A stretch of DNA of 34,184 bases, from the NCBI GenBank assembly GCA_041689995.1, contig JBDNFD010000018.1, positions 1-34,184 of the forward strand, written 5' to 3'. Positions 6,658 through 14,782 of this stretch are shown here, one piece after another. This stretch comes from DASSWG01 sp041689995. GTDB lineage: Bacteria > Bacteroidota > Bacteroidia > Flavobacteriales > Flavobacteriaceae. Made by a program: the position numbers and the translations under genes. The notes below the pieces were generated by a model. That model saw only the letters and a program-made list of their open reading frames with translations. It was not told the DNA's origin and ran no database searches. The first letter of the stretch is position 1. The number at the start of each line of letters is the position of its first letter.

Positions 6658-8493
6658 TTATTTTTTGGATTTCCTTCGGTTAATAGAACTTTTAATGTTG
6701 GAAGAACGCAATCCCTTTTTGGGACTTCCGCCTTCCGATCTTCTGGAGAAGGCTGGTTTTTCGCTTTTATCCGATCTTCGTGAAAAACTGGGTTTATCGT
6801 CCTTTTTTGCGCCCCATTCCTTATTTCCAGATTTTTTTCCTTTAAATCCACCGGATTTTCCTTTCCTTCCACCGCGACCACCACCTCGTGAACCTTTGTC
6901 ACTGCTGGTTTCTATACTCACTGTACGGCCATCATATTCGAAGTTTTCAAATGTTTTCATTACTTTATCCAATTCGGAAGTATCTGTGTTGAAGAATGAA
7001 AAATTGTCCTTTACATCAACTCGGGAAACCCCATCGCGACCTAAATCTAAATTCTCTTTTAGAAAATCCTTCAAAGACATCCAGTCGAAGCCATCGCGAG
7101 AACCCATATTGATGAAAAAACGAGTGCTTTCCCCAGAGTCTTCCCCTTCACGATAATCTCTTTCACTTGCTTTTGCTCCAGGTTTTGAGGCGTTTTTATA
7201 GTAATTGTAAAAACGGGTGAATTCCACCGAGAAATATTTTTTGATCAATTCTTCCTTAGAATAATCTTTCAATATTTCTTCGAGTTTGGGCAGGAAAATA
7301 GTGATCTCATCATTAATTTCCGTGTTCTTGATATTATTGGCAAGATGAAACAATTGCACCTGACAAATATCCATTCCATCCGGAATTTCTTTTTCAACAA
7401 AAGGTTGCTTGATAATGCGTTCAATACTTTTGATTTTTCGCAATTCACTTTTGGTGATAATTACCATTGAAACCCCATTTTTCCCCGCACGGCCGGTCCG
7501 GCCGCTTCGGTGCGTGTATGTTTCTATTTCGTCGGGAAGTTGGTAATTGATAACGTGAGTAATATCCTCCACGTCAATACCCCGAGAGGCCACATCGGTG
7601 GCGACCAACATTTGTATTTGTCGTGCCCGGAAACTTTTCATTACCAAATCACGCTGATTTTGGCTTAAATCACCATGAAGTGCTGCGGCATTGTACCCAT
7701 CGGAAATCAATTGCTCGGCAACTTTCTGCGTATCGCGTTTAGTACGGCAGAAAATCAATGAAAAAATATCGGGATGCGCATCAGACAAGCGTTTCAGCGC
7801 ATTATAACGATCGCGCGCGCCCACCAAATAGAATTCATGGGTAACGTTTTTTATACCTGCATTTTTGTTTCCCACCGTAATTTCCTGTGGGTTATGCATG
7901 AATTTTTTGGCAATGGTGGCCACTTCTTTTGGCATGGTCGCACTGAAGAGCCAGGTACTTTTATCGTTGGGCGTATGGGAAAGAATATCGGTAATATCTT
8001 CGTAAAAACCCATATTCAGCATTTCGTCCGCTTCATCCAGCACGCAATATTCAATAGATGAAATATCGATCATTTTTCGGCTGACCATATCTTTCATTCG
8101 GCCGGGAGTAGCAACAATAATTTGTGCACCACGTTTTATTTGTTTTGCTTGATCGGTAATACTCGCACCACCATAAATAGCCACGGTATGCAATCCGCTT
8201 ACATATTTTGAATAATTTTTCAATTCATTGGCGATCTGCATGCAAAGTTCCCGCGTTGGTGACAAAATAAGTGCTTGTGTACGTCGGCTATCGACGTTCA
8301 ATTTTTGTATGAGCGGGAAACCAAAAGCAGCGGTTTTGCCCGTACCGGTCTGGGCTAATGCCACCAAATCGGTTTCTTTTTGCAATAAAATAGGAATGGC
8401 TTTTTCCTGTACCTCACTTGGTGTTTCAAATCCCATGTCTTGCACGGCTTTCACCAGCTCGGCGTTTAAGCCCAATTCTTCAAACTTGTTCAT
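6658..8493 (-). CDS. deaD: DEAD-box ATP-dependent RNA helicase with DbpA-like RNA-binding domain
   Basis: A 611-residue RNA helicase of the CsdA/DeaD type, which unwinds RNA in ribosome assembly and cold adaptation. All core motifs are present: Q motif near FEELGL...TPSEVQ (4-29), AQTGTGKT (47-54), PTREL (79-83), TPGR (129-132), DEAD (153-156), SAT (184-186), ATDVASRGID (298-307) and HRSGRTGRAG (328-337). A DbpA-like RNA-binding domain follows at about 470-545 (TRFFINMGSRDGFDW onward). A low-complexity Arg/Gly/Lys/Ser tail (GGGRGGRKGKSGGFKGKK) ends the protein and probably binds RNA nonspecifically. The start at 8493 places the Q motif at the usual distance, and a TAnnTTTG box ends 22 bases upstream, which rules out a start at 8550. 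The gene symbol is by similarity of architecture; csdA or rhlE naming is also possible. Confidence 0.93.
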   Translation of the reverse strand: MNKFEELGLNAELVKAVQDMGFETPSEVQEKAIPILLQKETDLVALAQTGTGKTAAFGFPLIQKLNVDSRRTQALILSPTRELCMQIANELKNYSKYVSGLHTVAIYGGASITDQAKQIKRGAQIIVATPGRMKDMVSRKMIDISSIEYCVLDEADEMLNMGFYEDITDILSHTPNDKSTWLFSATMPKEVATIAKKFMHNPQEITVGNKNAGIKNVTHEFYLVGARDRYNALKRLSDAHPDIFSLIFCRTKRDTQKVAEQLISDGYNAAALHGDLSQNQRDLVMKSFRARQIQMLVATDVASRGIDVEDITHVINYQLPDEIETYTHRSGRTGRAGKNGVSMVIITKSELRKIKSIERIIKQPFVEKEIPDGMDICQVQLFHLANNIKNTEINDEITIFLPKLEEILKDYSKEELIKKYFSVEFTRFYNYYKNASKPGAKASERDYREGEDSGESTRFFINMGSRDGFDWMSLKDFLKENLDLGRDGVSRVDVKDNFSFFNTDTSELDKVMKTFENFEYDGRTVSIETSSDKGSRGGGRGGRKGKSGGFKGKKSGNKEWGAKKDDKPSFSRRSDKSEKPAFSRRSEGGSPKKGLRSSNIKSSINRRKSKK

Positions 8494-8515
8494 ATACGAT
8501 CTTAAAAATAAGTTG

Positions 8516-8551
8516 CAAAGGTACGCTTTCCTTAACAGCTTATGGCACAAA
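8516..8551 (-). promoter_or_regulatory. Probable helicase promoter
   Basis: On the minus strand TACCTTTG (8523-8516) matches TAnnTTTG and ends 22 bases before the helicase ATG. TTTG at 8551-8548, 24 bases further upstream, may be the -33 element. The stretch 8524-8745 holds no gene that I can see. Confidence 0.55.
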
Positions 8552-8745
8552 TGAGTTGGGTTTATTTTTGAATTTCTTTACAATGTTTAACGATACCCAT
8601 AATTTGATATCCATCAAATTACAAGAGAAAAGTATTGTAATTCCGAGAAAAATTTCAGATTTAATATGAGAAAATAGATTGTAAAAATAGGGGGGAAGTG
8701 GTAATGAAGATTGTGGAAGATTTAATCACCATAATGTTTTTTTTC

Positions 8746-9315
8746 TTATTCCAGAAAAGCAGTCAGCTTTCGAAAGGCCTTCCCGCGGTGACTGAACTCA
8801 TTTTTTTCTGAAAGTTCCATTTCCGCAAAGGTCTTTTTTTGACCTGAAGGAACGAAAACCGGATCGTATCCAAAGCCGAGATTTCCCTTTTTATCCTTAC
8901 TTATTTTTCCATCGCAAATTCCTTCGAACGAAAACTCCTTTCCATTAATTAATAATGCGATTACCGTTTTGAAACGTGCGGAACGGTTGGTTTCGTTTTT
9001 TAATTCTGAAAGAAGTTTATCGATATTCGCAGCATCGCTTTTATCTTCTCCCGCATAACGCGCGGAATAAACCCCCGGCGCACCGTTCAAAGCTTCTACC
9101 TCTAATCCGGTGTCGTCCGCGAAGCAATCAAGTCCAAAATTTTCCTTGACAAAGTGTGCTTTTTGTAAGGCATTGCCCGAAATAGTATCGGCAGTTTCTG
9201 GAATTTCATCAAAACAACCAATGTCTTCCAAAGAAACCAACTGGATTTCCGTTGGCAATAATGATTGAATTTCTTTCAGTTTGTTAGGATTGTGCGTGGC
9301 GAAGACGAGTTTCAT
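8746..9315 (-). CDS. rdgB: Non-canonical purine NTP pyrophosphatase (XTP/dITP diphosphatase)
   Basis: A 189-residue HAM1/RdgB protein that hydrolyses ITP, dITP and XTP to monophosphates and pyrophosphate, keeping deaminated purines out of DNA and RNA. The N-terminal THNPNKLKEI (7-16) is the substrate-binding signature. FADDTGLEVEALNGAPGVYSA holds the acidic metal-binding segment. GYDPVF and the C-terminal FSHRGKA are further hallmarks, so the protein is complete. The ATG at 9315 is the only sensible start. The gene sits between cspA and the helicase gene on the same strand, but it is separated from both by more than 250 bases, so a shared operon is not obvious. Confidence 0.97.
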   Translation of the reverse strand: MKLVFATHNPNKLKEIQSLLPTEIQLVSLEDIGCFDEIPETADTISGNALQKAHFVKENFGLDCFADDTGLEVEALNGAPGVYSARYAGEDKSDAANIDKLLSELKNETNRSARFKTVIALLINGKEFSFEGICDGKISKDKKGNLGFGYDPVFVPSGQKKTFAEMELSEKNEFSHRGKAFRKLTAFLE

Positions 9316-9404
9316 TTACAAATTGGAATATGATTTGGGTTGAAAATTATTTTTTAAAATCGACATAAATTTTTCATTGCAATTTACATAAACGCTGAAA
9401 TTTC

Positions 9405-9477
9405 TCGCAGATTTTCGCAAATCCTTTTCGCAGATTTTCGCTGAATCGATATGATCTGCACATAAATCTGTGAAATC
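9405..9477. repeat. Short intergenic repeat TCGCAGATTTTCGC and relatives
   Basis: TCGCAGATTTTCGC occurs at 9405-9418 and again at 9428-9441. A related inverted word (ATCTGCACATAAATCTGTG) follows at 9454-9472. Such CAGATTT-rich stretches are common non-coding repeats in Bacteroidota genomes (from general knowledge). They make the minus-strand open frame 9316-9558 look like a Lys/Arg/Cys-rich protein, which I regard as spurious. Confidence 0.6.
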
Positions 9478-9520
9478 AGAGAGAAAAAAATCAAATTTAA
9501 AAACAACAAAAATTGGCACA

Positions 9521-9552
9521 AAAAAAAACCGCCTCGGTTTTGAGGCGGTTTT
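9521..9552 (-). terminator. Rho-independent terminator of cspA
   Basis: An 11-bp perfect inverted repeat: AAAACCGCCTC (9525-9535), a 6-base loop and GAGGCGGTTTT (9542-9552). For minus-strand transcription it is followed by a T-run (the A-run at 9521-9528 on the plus strand). It lies 27 bases past the cspA stop. Confidence 0.9.
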
Positions 9553-9578
9553 CTTCATAGCAAATTGCTTTTTATTGT

Positions 9579-9773
9579 TTAGTCGATCAACTCTACATTA
9601 AAAGCATTGATTCCTTTTTTACCCATTTCGGTGTCAAATTTTACTTTGTCATCTTCACGGATCTCGTCGATCAGGCCACTTGCGTGTACGAAAATGTCTT
9701 CTCCTGTTTCATCCGATTTGATAAAACCGAATCCTTTTGCGTTGTTGAAAAACTTTACTGTTCCTTCTTTCAT
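9579..9773 (-). CDS. cspA: Cold-shock protein, CspA family
   Basis: A 64-residue single cold-shock domain that binds single-stranded RNA and DNA and melts mRNA structure. RNP1 is KGFGFI (13-18) and RNP2 is DIFVHAS (26-32); the opening KEGTVKFFNNAKGFGFI is canonical. The C-terminus VKFDTEMGKKGINAFNVELI is typical of Bacteroidota members, which read GKKGxxAxNV. The gene is monocistronic, closed by a strong hairpin terminator. The upstream 383 bases contain no gene but probably a long 5' leader, as in cold-inducible csp mRNAs. The symbol is generic; several csp paralogues are likely in the genome. Confidence 0.97.
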   Translation of the reverse strand: MKEGTVKFFNNAKGFGFIKSDETGEDIFVHASGLIDEIREDDKVKFDTEMGKKGINAFNVELID

Positions 9774-9988
9774 GGTACTAAATATTAAAATAATTCCTGG
9801 GTTGTTTTTTTCCAGGTTGTTAATGTTGCCAAGTATTGCACCTTGGCTGATCTATATAAGCTCTCCAAAAAAACGATTTCTCTGGAAATATTCTACTAAA
9901 TAAGATGTAAGGGAGTTGTTGAAATACTTTGGTGTAGATAAAAAACTTACTAATACAAACTGATTCTCGTAAAACTTGTGCAAATATA
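9774..9988 (-). promoter_or_regulatory. Long 5' leader and promoter of cspA
   Basis: TATATTTG on the minus strand (9988-9981) fits the Bacteroidota -7 box, which would give a leader of about 200 bases before the cspA ATG. No open frame of note lies here on the minus strand. Long leaders are typical of cold-shock mRNAs, where structure controls translation; the function here is inference. No good TTTG sits at the normal -33 distance. The remaining part up to 10156 holds no gene and includes the promoter region of the divergent UPF0316 gene (TATATTTA at 10120-10127). Confidence 0.45.
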
Positions 9989-10156
9989 AAACTAAAAATC
10001 GGTTCTGAGCACTCTTTTTAAAACTTTAACAAAAGTGGTCCTTTTCAACAAAAAGAATGGCTTTACCTTTTCGAGGAAACTTTCTATTATTTTTCACATA
10101 GAATTTGAAAGCCGCTTTGTATATTTAAAGTTTCAGATAAACTCAAAATTTATAGT

Positions 10157-10765
10157 ATGGATGAATTTTTCATGCAACATTTTAGAATTTCGGCGGACAC
10201 GCTAAATTATGTGGTTCTACCCCTTATGATCTTTTTTGCCAGGATCGGCGATGTGTCAATTTCCACCATTCGTATAATATTTGTGATGGGCGGCAAAAAA
10301 GTGATCGCACCAATTCTGGGATTTTTTGAAGCCCTGATCTGGTTATTGGCCATCGGACAGATTTTCAGTAATATCGATAATGGTTGGTCCTATCTGGCTT
10401 ATGCAAGCGGATTTGCTACGGGAACTTTCGTGGGCATGTATATCGAAGAAAAGCTCGCAATCGGTCGCGTGGTATTACGGCTGATCACCAAAGAACCTGT
10501 GGAAGAATTTCTTAATTTCTTGCACGAAAGTAATTACCGCTATTCTATTCTCGATGCGCAAGGAAAAACCGGGAAAGTGAATGTGTTTTTTCTGGTCTTG
10601 AAACGCGACAACCTGAAACCGCTCACAGCTGCCGTGAACCTGTATCACCCGAAAGCTTTTTATACAATAGAAGGAGTGAAGCAGGTAAACGAATCTGATA
10701 TGAATGAAAATATCTCGAAAGCAATGGGACTTTGGCGCGGACTCACCAAATTGAAAAAGAAATAA
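10157..10765 (+). CDS. UPF0316-type membrane protein (DUF5698/DUF2179)
   Basis: A 202-residue protein with about three membrane helices in the first 95 residues. The first contains YVVLPLMIFFARIGDVSISTIR, shortened here to its key part ARIGDVSISTIR, the most conserved stretch of UPF0316 proteins. A second helix (ILGFFEALIWLLAIGQIF) and a Gly-rich third one (YASGFATGTFVGMYIEE) follow. The cytosolic C-terminal half from about 110 (TKEPVEEFLNFLHESNYRY) fits the DUF2179 ligand-binding-like fold also found on YitT proteins. The physiological function is unknown. It is transcribed away from cspA. A stop and 164 bases separate it from the carrier protein gene. Confidence 0.85.
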   Translation: MDEFFMQHFRISADTLNYVVLPLMIFFARIGDVSISTIRIIFVMGGKKVIAPILGFFEALIWLLAIGQIFSNIDNGWSYLAYASGFATGTFVGMYIEEKLAIGRVVLRLITKEPVEEFLNFLHESNYRYSILDAQGKTGKVNVFFLVLKRDNLKPLTAAVNLYHPKAFYTIEGVKQVNESDMNENISKAMGLWRGLTKLKKK

Positions 10766-10929
10766 ATGAGAAAAAGGTCTTAGAATTTGAGTTCTTAAAA
10801 TAATCAGAAAAATCGAGAGTTTAAATTCAAATGATTTTCACCGTTTGAAATTTGTTTCTTATAGCCAACTGGATTTTTAGTAACTTTACCATTTCAAACC
10901 GAGGAGATATCATAGAAAAATCAGAATAA

Positions 10930-11415
10930 ATGAGCCGTAAATATAGCTTGACCGCCAATGATACTTATAAATTTCAGTTTTCTAAAGAAGAAATAGAATC
11001 TTTGGATATCGAGGAGACTTCCTCTGAAAATTTCCACGTTTTGAAAGATCATCGGTCGTTCAACGCGGAAATTCCTTCCAGTGATTTTTATCGAAAAACA
11101 TACACCGTAAAAATAAATTCCAATACCTATGAAATTGTTATTTCCGACGAGTTGGATATTTTAATTGAAAAAATGGGGCTTTCCCTAGGGTCTTCTACGG
11201 TTGTGAGCGACGTTTTAGCACCAATGCCCGGACTCATTCTTTCCGTGAATGTAAAAAAAGGCGACACGGTGAAAGAAGGCGATTATTTAATGGTTTTGGA
11301 AGCTATGAAAATGGAAAATACATTAAGTGCGCCCCGCGATGCCGTTGTGAAATCTGTTAAAGTGAAAGAAGGGGATACGGTGACAAAAAATCAATTGGTG
11401 ATTGAAATGGAGTGA
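10930..11415 (+). CDS. Biotin carboxyl carrier protein of an acyl-CoA carboxylase
   Basis: A 161-residue carrier. The C-terminal 75 residues are a biotinyl domain: VLAPMPGLILSVNVKKGDTVKEGD, cited here by its core APMPGLI (97-103), then EAMKMEN with biotin-accepting Lys127. The protein carries CO2 on biotin from the biotin carboxylase to a carboxyltransferase. The N-terminal 85 residues (KYSLTANDTYKFQFSKEE onward) match the usual shape of the small carrier in Bacteroidota acetyl/propionyl-CoA carboxylases. The cognate-looking carboxylase gene accC lies 21 kb away in this window, not next door, and no carboxyltransferase is seen. The start is fixed by a near-consensus box (TAACTTTA, 10881-10888) and GAGGAGA upstream of the ATG. 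Confidence 0.92.
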   Translation: MSRKYSLTANDTYKFQFSKEEIESLDIEETSSENFHVLKDHRSFNAEIPSSDFYRKTYTVKINSNTYEIVISDELDILIEKMGLSLGSSTVVSDVLAPMPGLILSVNVKKGDTVKEGDYLMVLEAMKMENTLSAPRDAVVKSVKVKEGDTVTKNQLVIEME

Positions 11416-11426
11416 TCTAAATTAAT

Positions 11427-12131
11427 TTATGGCAAATCTTTTAGAAAACAATTGGTGGTGATTTCATACGGGTTTTTTCCCGGCTCGAAAATTCGTGCGC
11501 TGTGAACACCGCGTAATATTGTTTCCTCATTTCGGACTTCCAGCCAACTTCCTTCGCGCAAACCAACTACCGTTATTTTATTAAAAACATGAAATTCCTT
11601 GATGCGGGTTTCCCTGGTTTCGCCGTTATGACGTAGGCTCGGATTCGGATCAATGAAATGTGCATTAATGTTGAAAGGCAAAATCCCCATCGTTTTAAAA
11701 CTTGGTGGGTAAACGATGGGCATATCATTGGTGGTTTGCATATTTTGACCGCAAATATTGCTGCCGGCACTGGTTCCTAAATAAGGCGTTCCGTTTTCAA
11801 CGGTATTTTTCAAATGTTCCATTAGCCCATTTTCGTGTAATTGTTTCACCAGTAAAAACGTGTTTCCGCCACCCGTAAAAATTGCTTGTGCCTCTGAAAT
11901 TGCGTTTTCAGGATTATCTTTTTTATGGATTCCGATTACATTTTCACACATAAAAGACAATCCTTTTTTTGCGTGTTTGGTATATTCGTCGTGAGAGATT
12001 CCGCCTGGGCGTGCGTAGGGAATGAACAGAATTTCTTTCACGCCTTCAAATAAGCTTTCGAGCGGTTTCTTCAAATAAGCCAAATATTCGCCTTCAAATA
12101 GGGTGGAAGTACTGACAATTATGCAATTCAT
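11427..12131 (-). CDS. pepE: Dipeptidase E (alpha-aspartyl dipeptidase)
   Basis: A 234-residue serine peptidase of family S51, which cleaves N-terminal Asp from Asp-X dipeptides in the cytosol. The nucleophile elbow GTSAGSN gives Ser121, preceded by IFTGGGNTFLL (84-94), which is the signature of PepE. The downstream segment INAHFIDPNPSLRHNGETR carries the His and the acidic residues of the active site. The length is that of E. coli PepE. It is convergent with the biotin carrier gene, 11 bases between stops. The ATG at 12131 begins MNCIIVSTS, the expected first strand. Cyanophycinases share the fold but are longer. Confidence 0.93.
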   Translation of the reverse strand: MNCIIVSTSTLFEGEYLAYLKKPLESLFEGVKEILFIPYARPGGISHDEYTKHAKKGLSFMCENVIGIHKKDNPENAISEAQAIFTGGGNTFLLVKQLHENGLMEHLKNTVENGTPYLGTSAGSNICGQNMQTTNDMPIVYPPSFKTMGILPFNINAHFIDPNPSLRHNGETRETRIKEFHVFNKITVVGLREGSWLEVRNEETILRGVHSARIFEPGKNPYEITTNCFLKDLP

Positions 12132-12232
12132 AGCCGTGATAATTTTCTGTAAAATTAAGAAAAGAAATGTTTTAACAAAAACTTAGAAGCATTTGATCCC
12201 AATTTTTTGTTTCTTTAGATAAAAATCGACCT

Positions 12233-13018
12233 ATGAAAAATTCATTGTTTTTTCTTCTTTTAGTGCTTTCCTTTCCGTTGTTCGCCCAAAATGAGCGAAT
12301 TGAAATCCAAGGAAACATACAAGTTCCGCTTGGGGCGGAAGCTGGCGGGATTACTGTTTATAATTTGGTTTCCCATCGTGGCGCGGTTACCGATGATGAA
12401 GGTACTTTTGAAATTGCCGCAAAATTGAACGATAGTTTGGCGGTTTCAGCCGTGCAATACCAGAAATTTATTGTGATTATGGATAAGGGTGTGATAGCTA
12501 CAAAAATGCTGAACATCACCGTGCGTGAGGCGGTAAACGAATTAGAGGAAGTAATTGTGCGACCTTACGATCTTTCTGGAAACGTAAATGTCGATATTCA
12601 AAAAGTAAAAGTTTTCGTGGATCCGTTGGAAATGGATTCTGAAGAGATTCTTGAAAAACCTTATTATCCGCCGGCCAATCAAGCTCCCGTGAAAAATATT
12701 GCTATGGACGATCCGTATATGAAAAATGGATTAAATTTTGTGAATATCTTCAAAGCCGTTTTTAATTCCGATAGTAATGGAAAAACCTATTCCAATAAGC
12801 CGAAAAAGGATGTCGAAATAAAAGTGCGCGAGTTATATGAAGATGAATTTTTTCAGGAATACATCAGTATTAAGAAAGAGAATATTGGCGAATTTATTTT
12901 TTTTGCTAAAAACAATGGTTTAAATGACAAAATGATGCAAAAAGGACATGAATTGGATTTGATAGAATTTCTTATTGAACAGGGAAAAGTTTTCAAACTG
13001 AAACAAAATAAGGATTAA
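12233..13018 (+). CDS. Secreted CarboxypepD_reg-like domain protein (first of a tandem pair)
   Basis: A 261-residue exported protein with a clear signal peptide (MKNSLFFLLLVLSFPLFAQ, cut after FAQ). Residues about 22-95 form the carboxypeptidase-regulatory-like sandwich (IEIQGNIQVPLGAEAGG, VTDDEGTFEIAAKLNDSL). The junction NELEEVVVRPYDLSGNV follows (here ELEEVIVRPYDLSGNV), a feature shared with the next gene, where it reads ELQPVTISNIDLSGDL. The C-terminal part is charged and helical (VEIKVRELYEDEFFQEYI) and ends in a Lys-rich tail. No TonB receptor barrel is present. The function is unknown. The next paralogue begins 38 bases later, so they form a duplicated operon. Confidence 0.8.
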   Translation: MKNSLFFLLLVLSFPLFAQNERIEIQGNIQVPLGAEAGGITVYNLVSHRGAVTDDEGTFEIAAKLNDSLAVSAVQYQKFIVIMDKGVIATKMLNITVREAVNELEEVIVRPYDLSGNVNVDIQKVKVFVDPLEMDSEEILEKPYYPPANQAPVKNIAMDDPYMKNGLNFVNIFKAVFNSDSNGKTYSNKPKKDVEIKVRELYEDEFFQEYISIKKENIGEFIFFAKNNGLNDKMMQKGHELDLIEFLIEQGKVFKLKQNKD

Positions 13019-13056
13019 TTTGATATATTTCCACATTGAATAATTTAGGTGGAGAA

Positions 13057-13842
13057 ATGAAAAAAATAGTGTTTTTACTACTGGTTTTTTATGCCGGCAC
13101 TGTTTATTGTCAAGAAGAAACGATGGTAAAAGGTCGGATTATTTTTTCATCCTTAAATCTCTCTGAAATCAATATCATCAATCTTTCCACGAATTTTGGC
13201 ACCGTTAACAATTCCGCAGGTGAATTTGAAATTATGGTGGCCGTGGGCGATGAACTTTTATTTTCTTCCGTGCAATACGAGCCGGAATATGTGCTCATTA
13301 CCCCAGAAATTTTTGACAAACGTTGGTTTCAGGTGAAATTGGAACCAGCTCTGAATGAATTGCAGCCCGTAACAATTTCCAACATAGATTTGTCGGGCGA
13401 TTTGATTGCCGATTCACAACTGGTAGAGGAAAAGGCATATTTTAACAACAACAGTTTCGGCTTGCCAATGCCTGGACCCAAAATAAGTGTCGAAGACCGG
13501 AGAATATATACTGCAACCACAGGAGCGCCAGGAATAATTCCATTGGATCTTATTCTAAATGTTATTAGCGGTCGTTTAAAAAAGCTGAAACGATTAAAAA
13601 GTTATGCGGAACTGGACAAAGTGGTTGATGAAGGCATGAACAGTATGGAAAAAGATTTTTTTGTGTCCGAATGTGGCATACCCGAAATCTACATCGCTTC
13701 GTTTATGTATTTCTGTGCTGAAAATCCAAATTTTAAAGATTTATTGAGTAATGGACGGGATATTGAATTAGTCCCTTTTTTCAAGAAGCAAGCGGCTTTA
13801 TATAAAATGAAAAGAGGTTGGGAACCTACTATCGAGGAATGA
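13057..13842 (+). CDS. Secreted CarboxypepD_reg-like domain protein (second of a tandem pair)
   Basis: A 261-residue exported paralogue of the preceding gene. The start is the ATG at 13057, preceded by GGTGGAGA, a good ribosome binding site by flavobacterial standards; a TTG at 13036 is possible but would put extra residues before the signal peptide. The signal peptide is KKIVFLLLVFYAGTVYCQ. The sandwich holds VKGRIIFSSLNLSEINIINL and NNSAGEFEIMVAVGDELLFS. The C-terminal helical part has RLKKLKRLKSYAELDKVVD, the same basic-helix position as KLKQMREDDEI in the protein at 5856-6620. Two Cys lie in the C-terminal region (SECGIPE, YFCAEN). The function is unknown. Confidence 0.8.
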   Translation: MKKIVFLLLVFYAGTVYCQEETMVKGRIIFSSLNLSEINIINLSTNFGTVNNSAGEFEIMVAVGDELLFSSVQYEPEYVLITPEIFDKRWFQVKLEPALNELQPVTISNIDLSGDLIADSQLVEEKAYFNNNSFGLPMPGPKISVEDRRIYTATTGAPGIIPLDLILNVISGRLKKLKRLKSYAELDKVVDEGMNSMEKDFFVSECGIPEIYIASFMYFCAENPNFKDLLSNGRDIELVPFFKKQAALYKMKRGWEPTIEE

Positions 13843-13995
13843 GAAAAATTTTATTGTGTTAAACTTATCTTTGGAAACAATAAATTGTAGTGAATTAAGT
13901 TCATGAATTTCAAAGGAACATTAACAATCCATTATAAAAATGAATTTTTGGTATCATTTTTGTTCTAAAATGAGTAATAACCATTAAAAAGATTT

Positions 13996-14724
13996 ATGCG
14001 AAAAAAATTGCTTCTACCACTATTTAGTATTTTAATGTCTTTGGTCTTCGTTTCTGCTGGCCTTCCGTCGAAATCTATCATTAAACCCACTGAAATCACC
14101 CCTGAAATCTCTGCTCCCGAAATTGGTTTGGCCAAACGAATTGAAAGTTTGTACACAAATTTCACACTAAAAAATACAAGTATGCCGTCATTGATCGCGT
14201 TTCAAAATGCGATGTTCGGTTATTACAAATTAACGGATTCCCAAAAAATAAAAAATAATATCTTAACAATTGTCGATTTCAGTCTTCCTTCTGCCGAAAA
14301 GAGAATGTGGATTTTGGATATGAACAATCAATCTGTACTTTTTAACACCCTCGTCGCTCACGGGCAAAACACCGGACTTGCGACAGCTCAGAATTTTTCC
14401 AACTTGAATGGATCGCATAAAAGTTCTCTGGGTTTTTATCTTACCGCAGAAACCTACATCGGAAAACACGGATTGTCATTGCGTTTGGACGGATTGGAAA
14501 AGGGAATCAACGATCATGCCCGCAATCGGGCCATTGTAATTCATGGCGCAGATTATGCAACGCCGGCTTTCGTGAATAAAGTTGGTAGATTGGGAAGAAG
14601 TTACGGTTGTCCTGCTGTCCCCACTAAACTTTCCAAGGCAATCATTCAAACCATCAAAGGAAAATCTTGCTTCTTTATTTATTATCCTTCGGAAAAATAT
14701 ACAAAAAATTCCCGGCTGATTTAA
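13996..14724 (+). CDS. Exported L,D-transpeptidase catalytic-domain protein (YkuD_2 type)
   Basis: A 242-residue protein with an N-terminal signal sequence (LLLPLFSILMSLVFVSAG). The catalytic domain spans about 90-235. IVIHGADYA gives His183, and GRLGRSYGCPAVP gives Cys205, the expected H...GxxxSxGC pattern of the murein L,D-transpeptidase catalytic family. Such enzymes form or exchange meso-diaminopimelate crosslinks or attach proteins to peptidoglycan; the short single-domain form has no scaffold or peptidoglycan-binding domain, so its exact reaction is open. It converges on a second, larger L,D-transpeptidase gene. Its stop codon lies in the loop of a terminator hairpin. Confidence 0.9.
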   Translation: MRKKLLLPLFSILMSLVFVSAGLPSKSIIKPTEITPEISAPEIGLAKRIESLYTNFTLKNTSMPSLIAFQNAMFGYYKLTDSQKIKNNILTIVDFSLPSAEKRMWILDMNNQSVLFNTLVAHGQNTGLATAQNFSNLNGSHKSSLGFYLTAETYIGKHGLSLRLDGLEKGINDHARNRAIVIHGADYATPAFVNKVGRLGRSYGCPAVPTKLSKAIIQTIKGKSCFFIYYPSEKYTKNSRLI

Positions 14725-14736
14725 CCGGGAATTTTT
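14705..14736 (+). terminator. Terminator hairpin overlapping the stop of the YkuD_2 gene
   Basis: AAAATTCCCGG (14705-14715) pairs with CCGGGAATTTT (14725-14735), followed by T; the loop CTGATTTAA includes the TAA stop of the gene. The T-rich right arm makes it a plus-strand terminator, and the A-rich left arm could serve the convergent gene as well. Confidence 0.85.
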
Positions 14737-14782
14737 ACGACTAACTGAAAATTGGATTCTTTCGTTTTGGAAAAATTCTATT

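Noticed and set aside
6621..6902. N-terminal extension of the CarboxypepD_reg-like gene at 5856-6620
   Set aside because: It would place 94 residues before an obvious signal peptide and overlaps the helicase tail coding region.
6665..7156. 163-codon plus-strand open frame opposite the helicase C-terminus
   Set aside because: It is the complement of the Arg/Gly/Ser-rich tail, giving a Pro/Leu/Ser-rich shadow with no family resemblance.
9316..9558. 80-codon minus-strand open frame between rdgB and cspA
   Set aside because: It spans the cspA terminator and the CAGATTT repeats; its Lys/Arg/Cys-rich product is typical of translated non-coding repeat.
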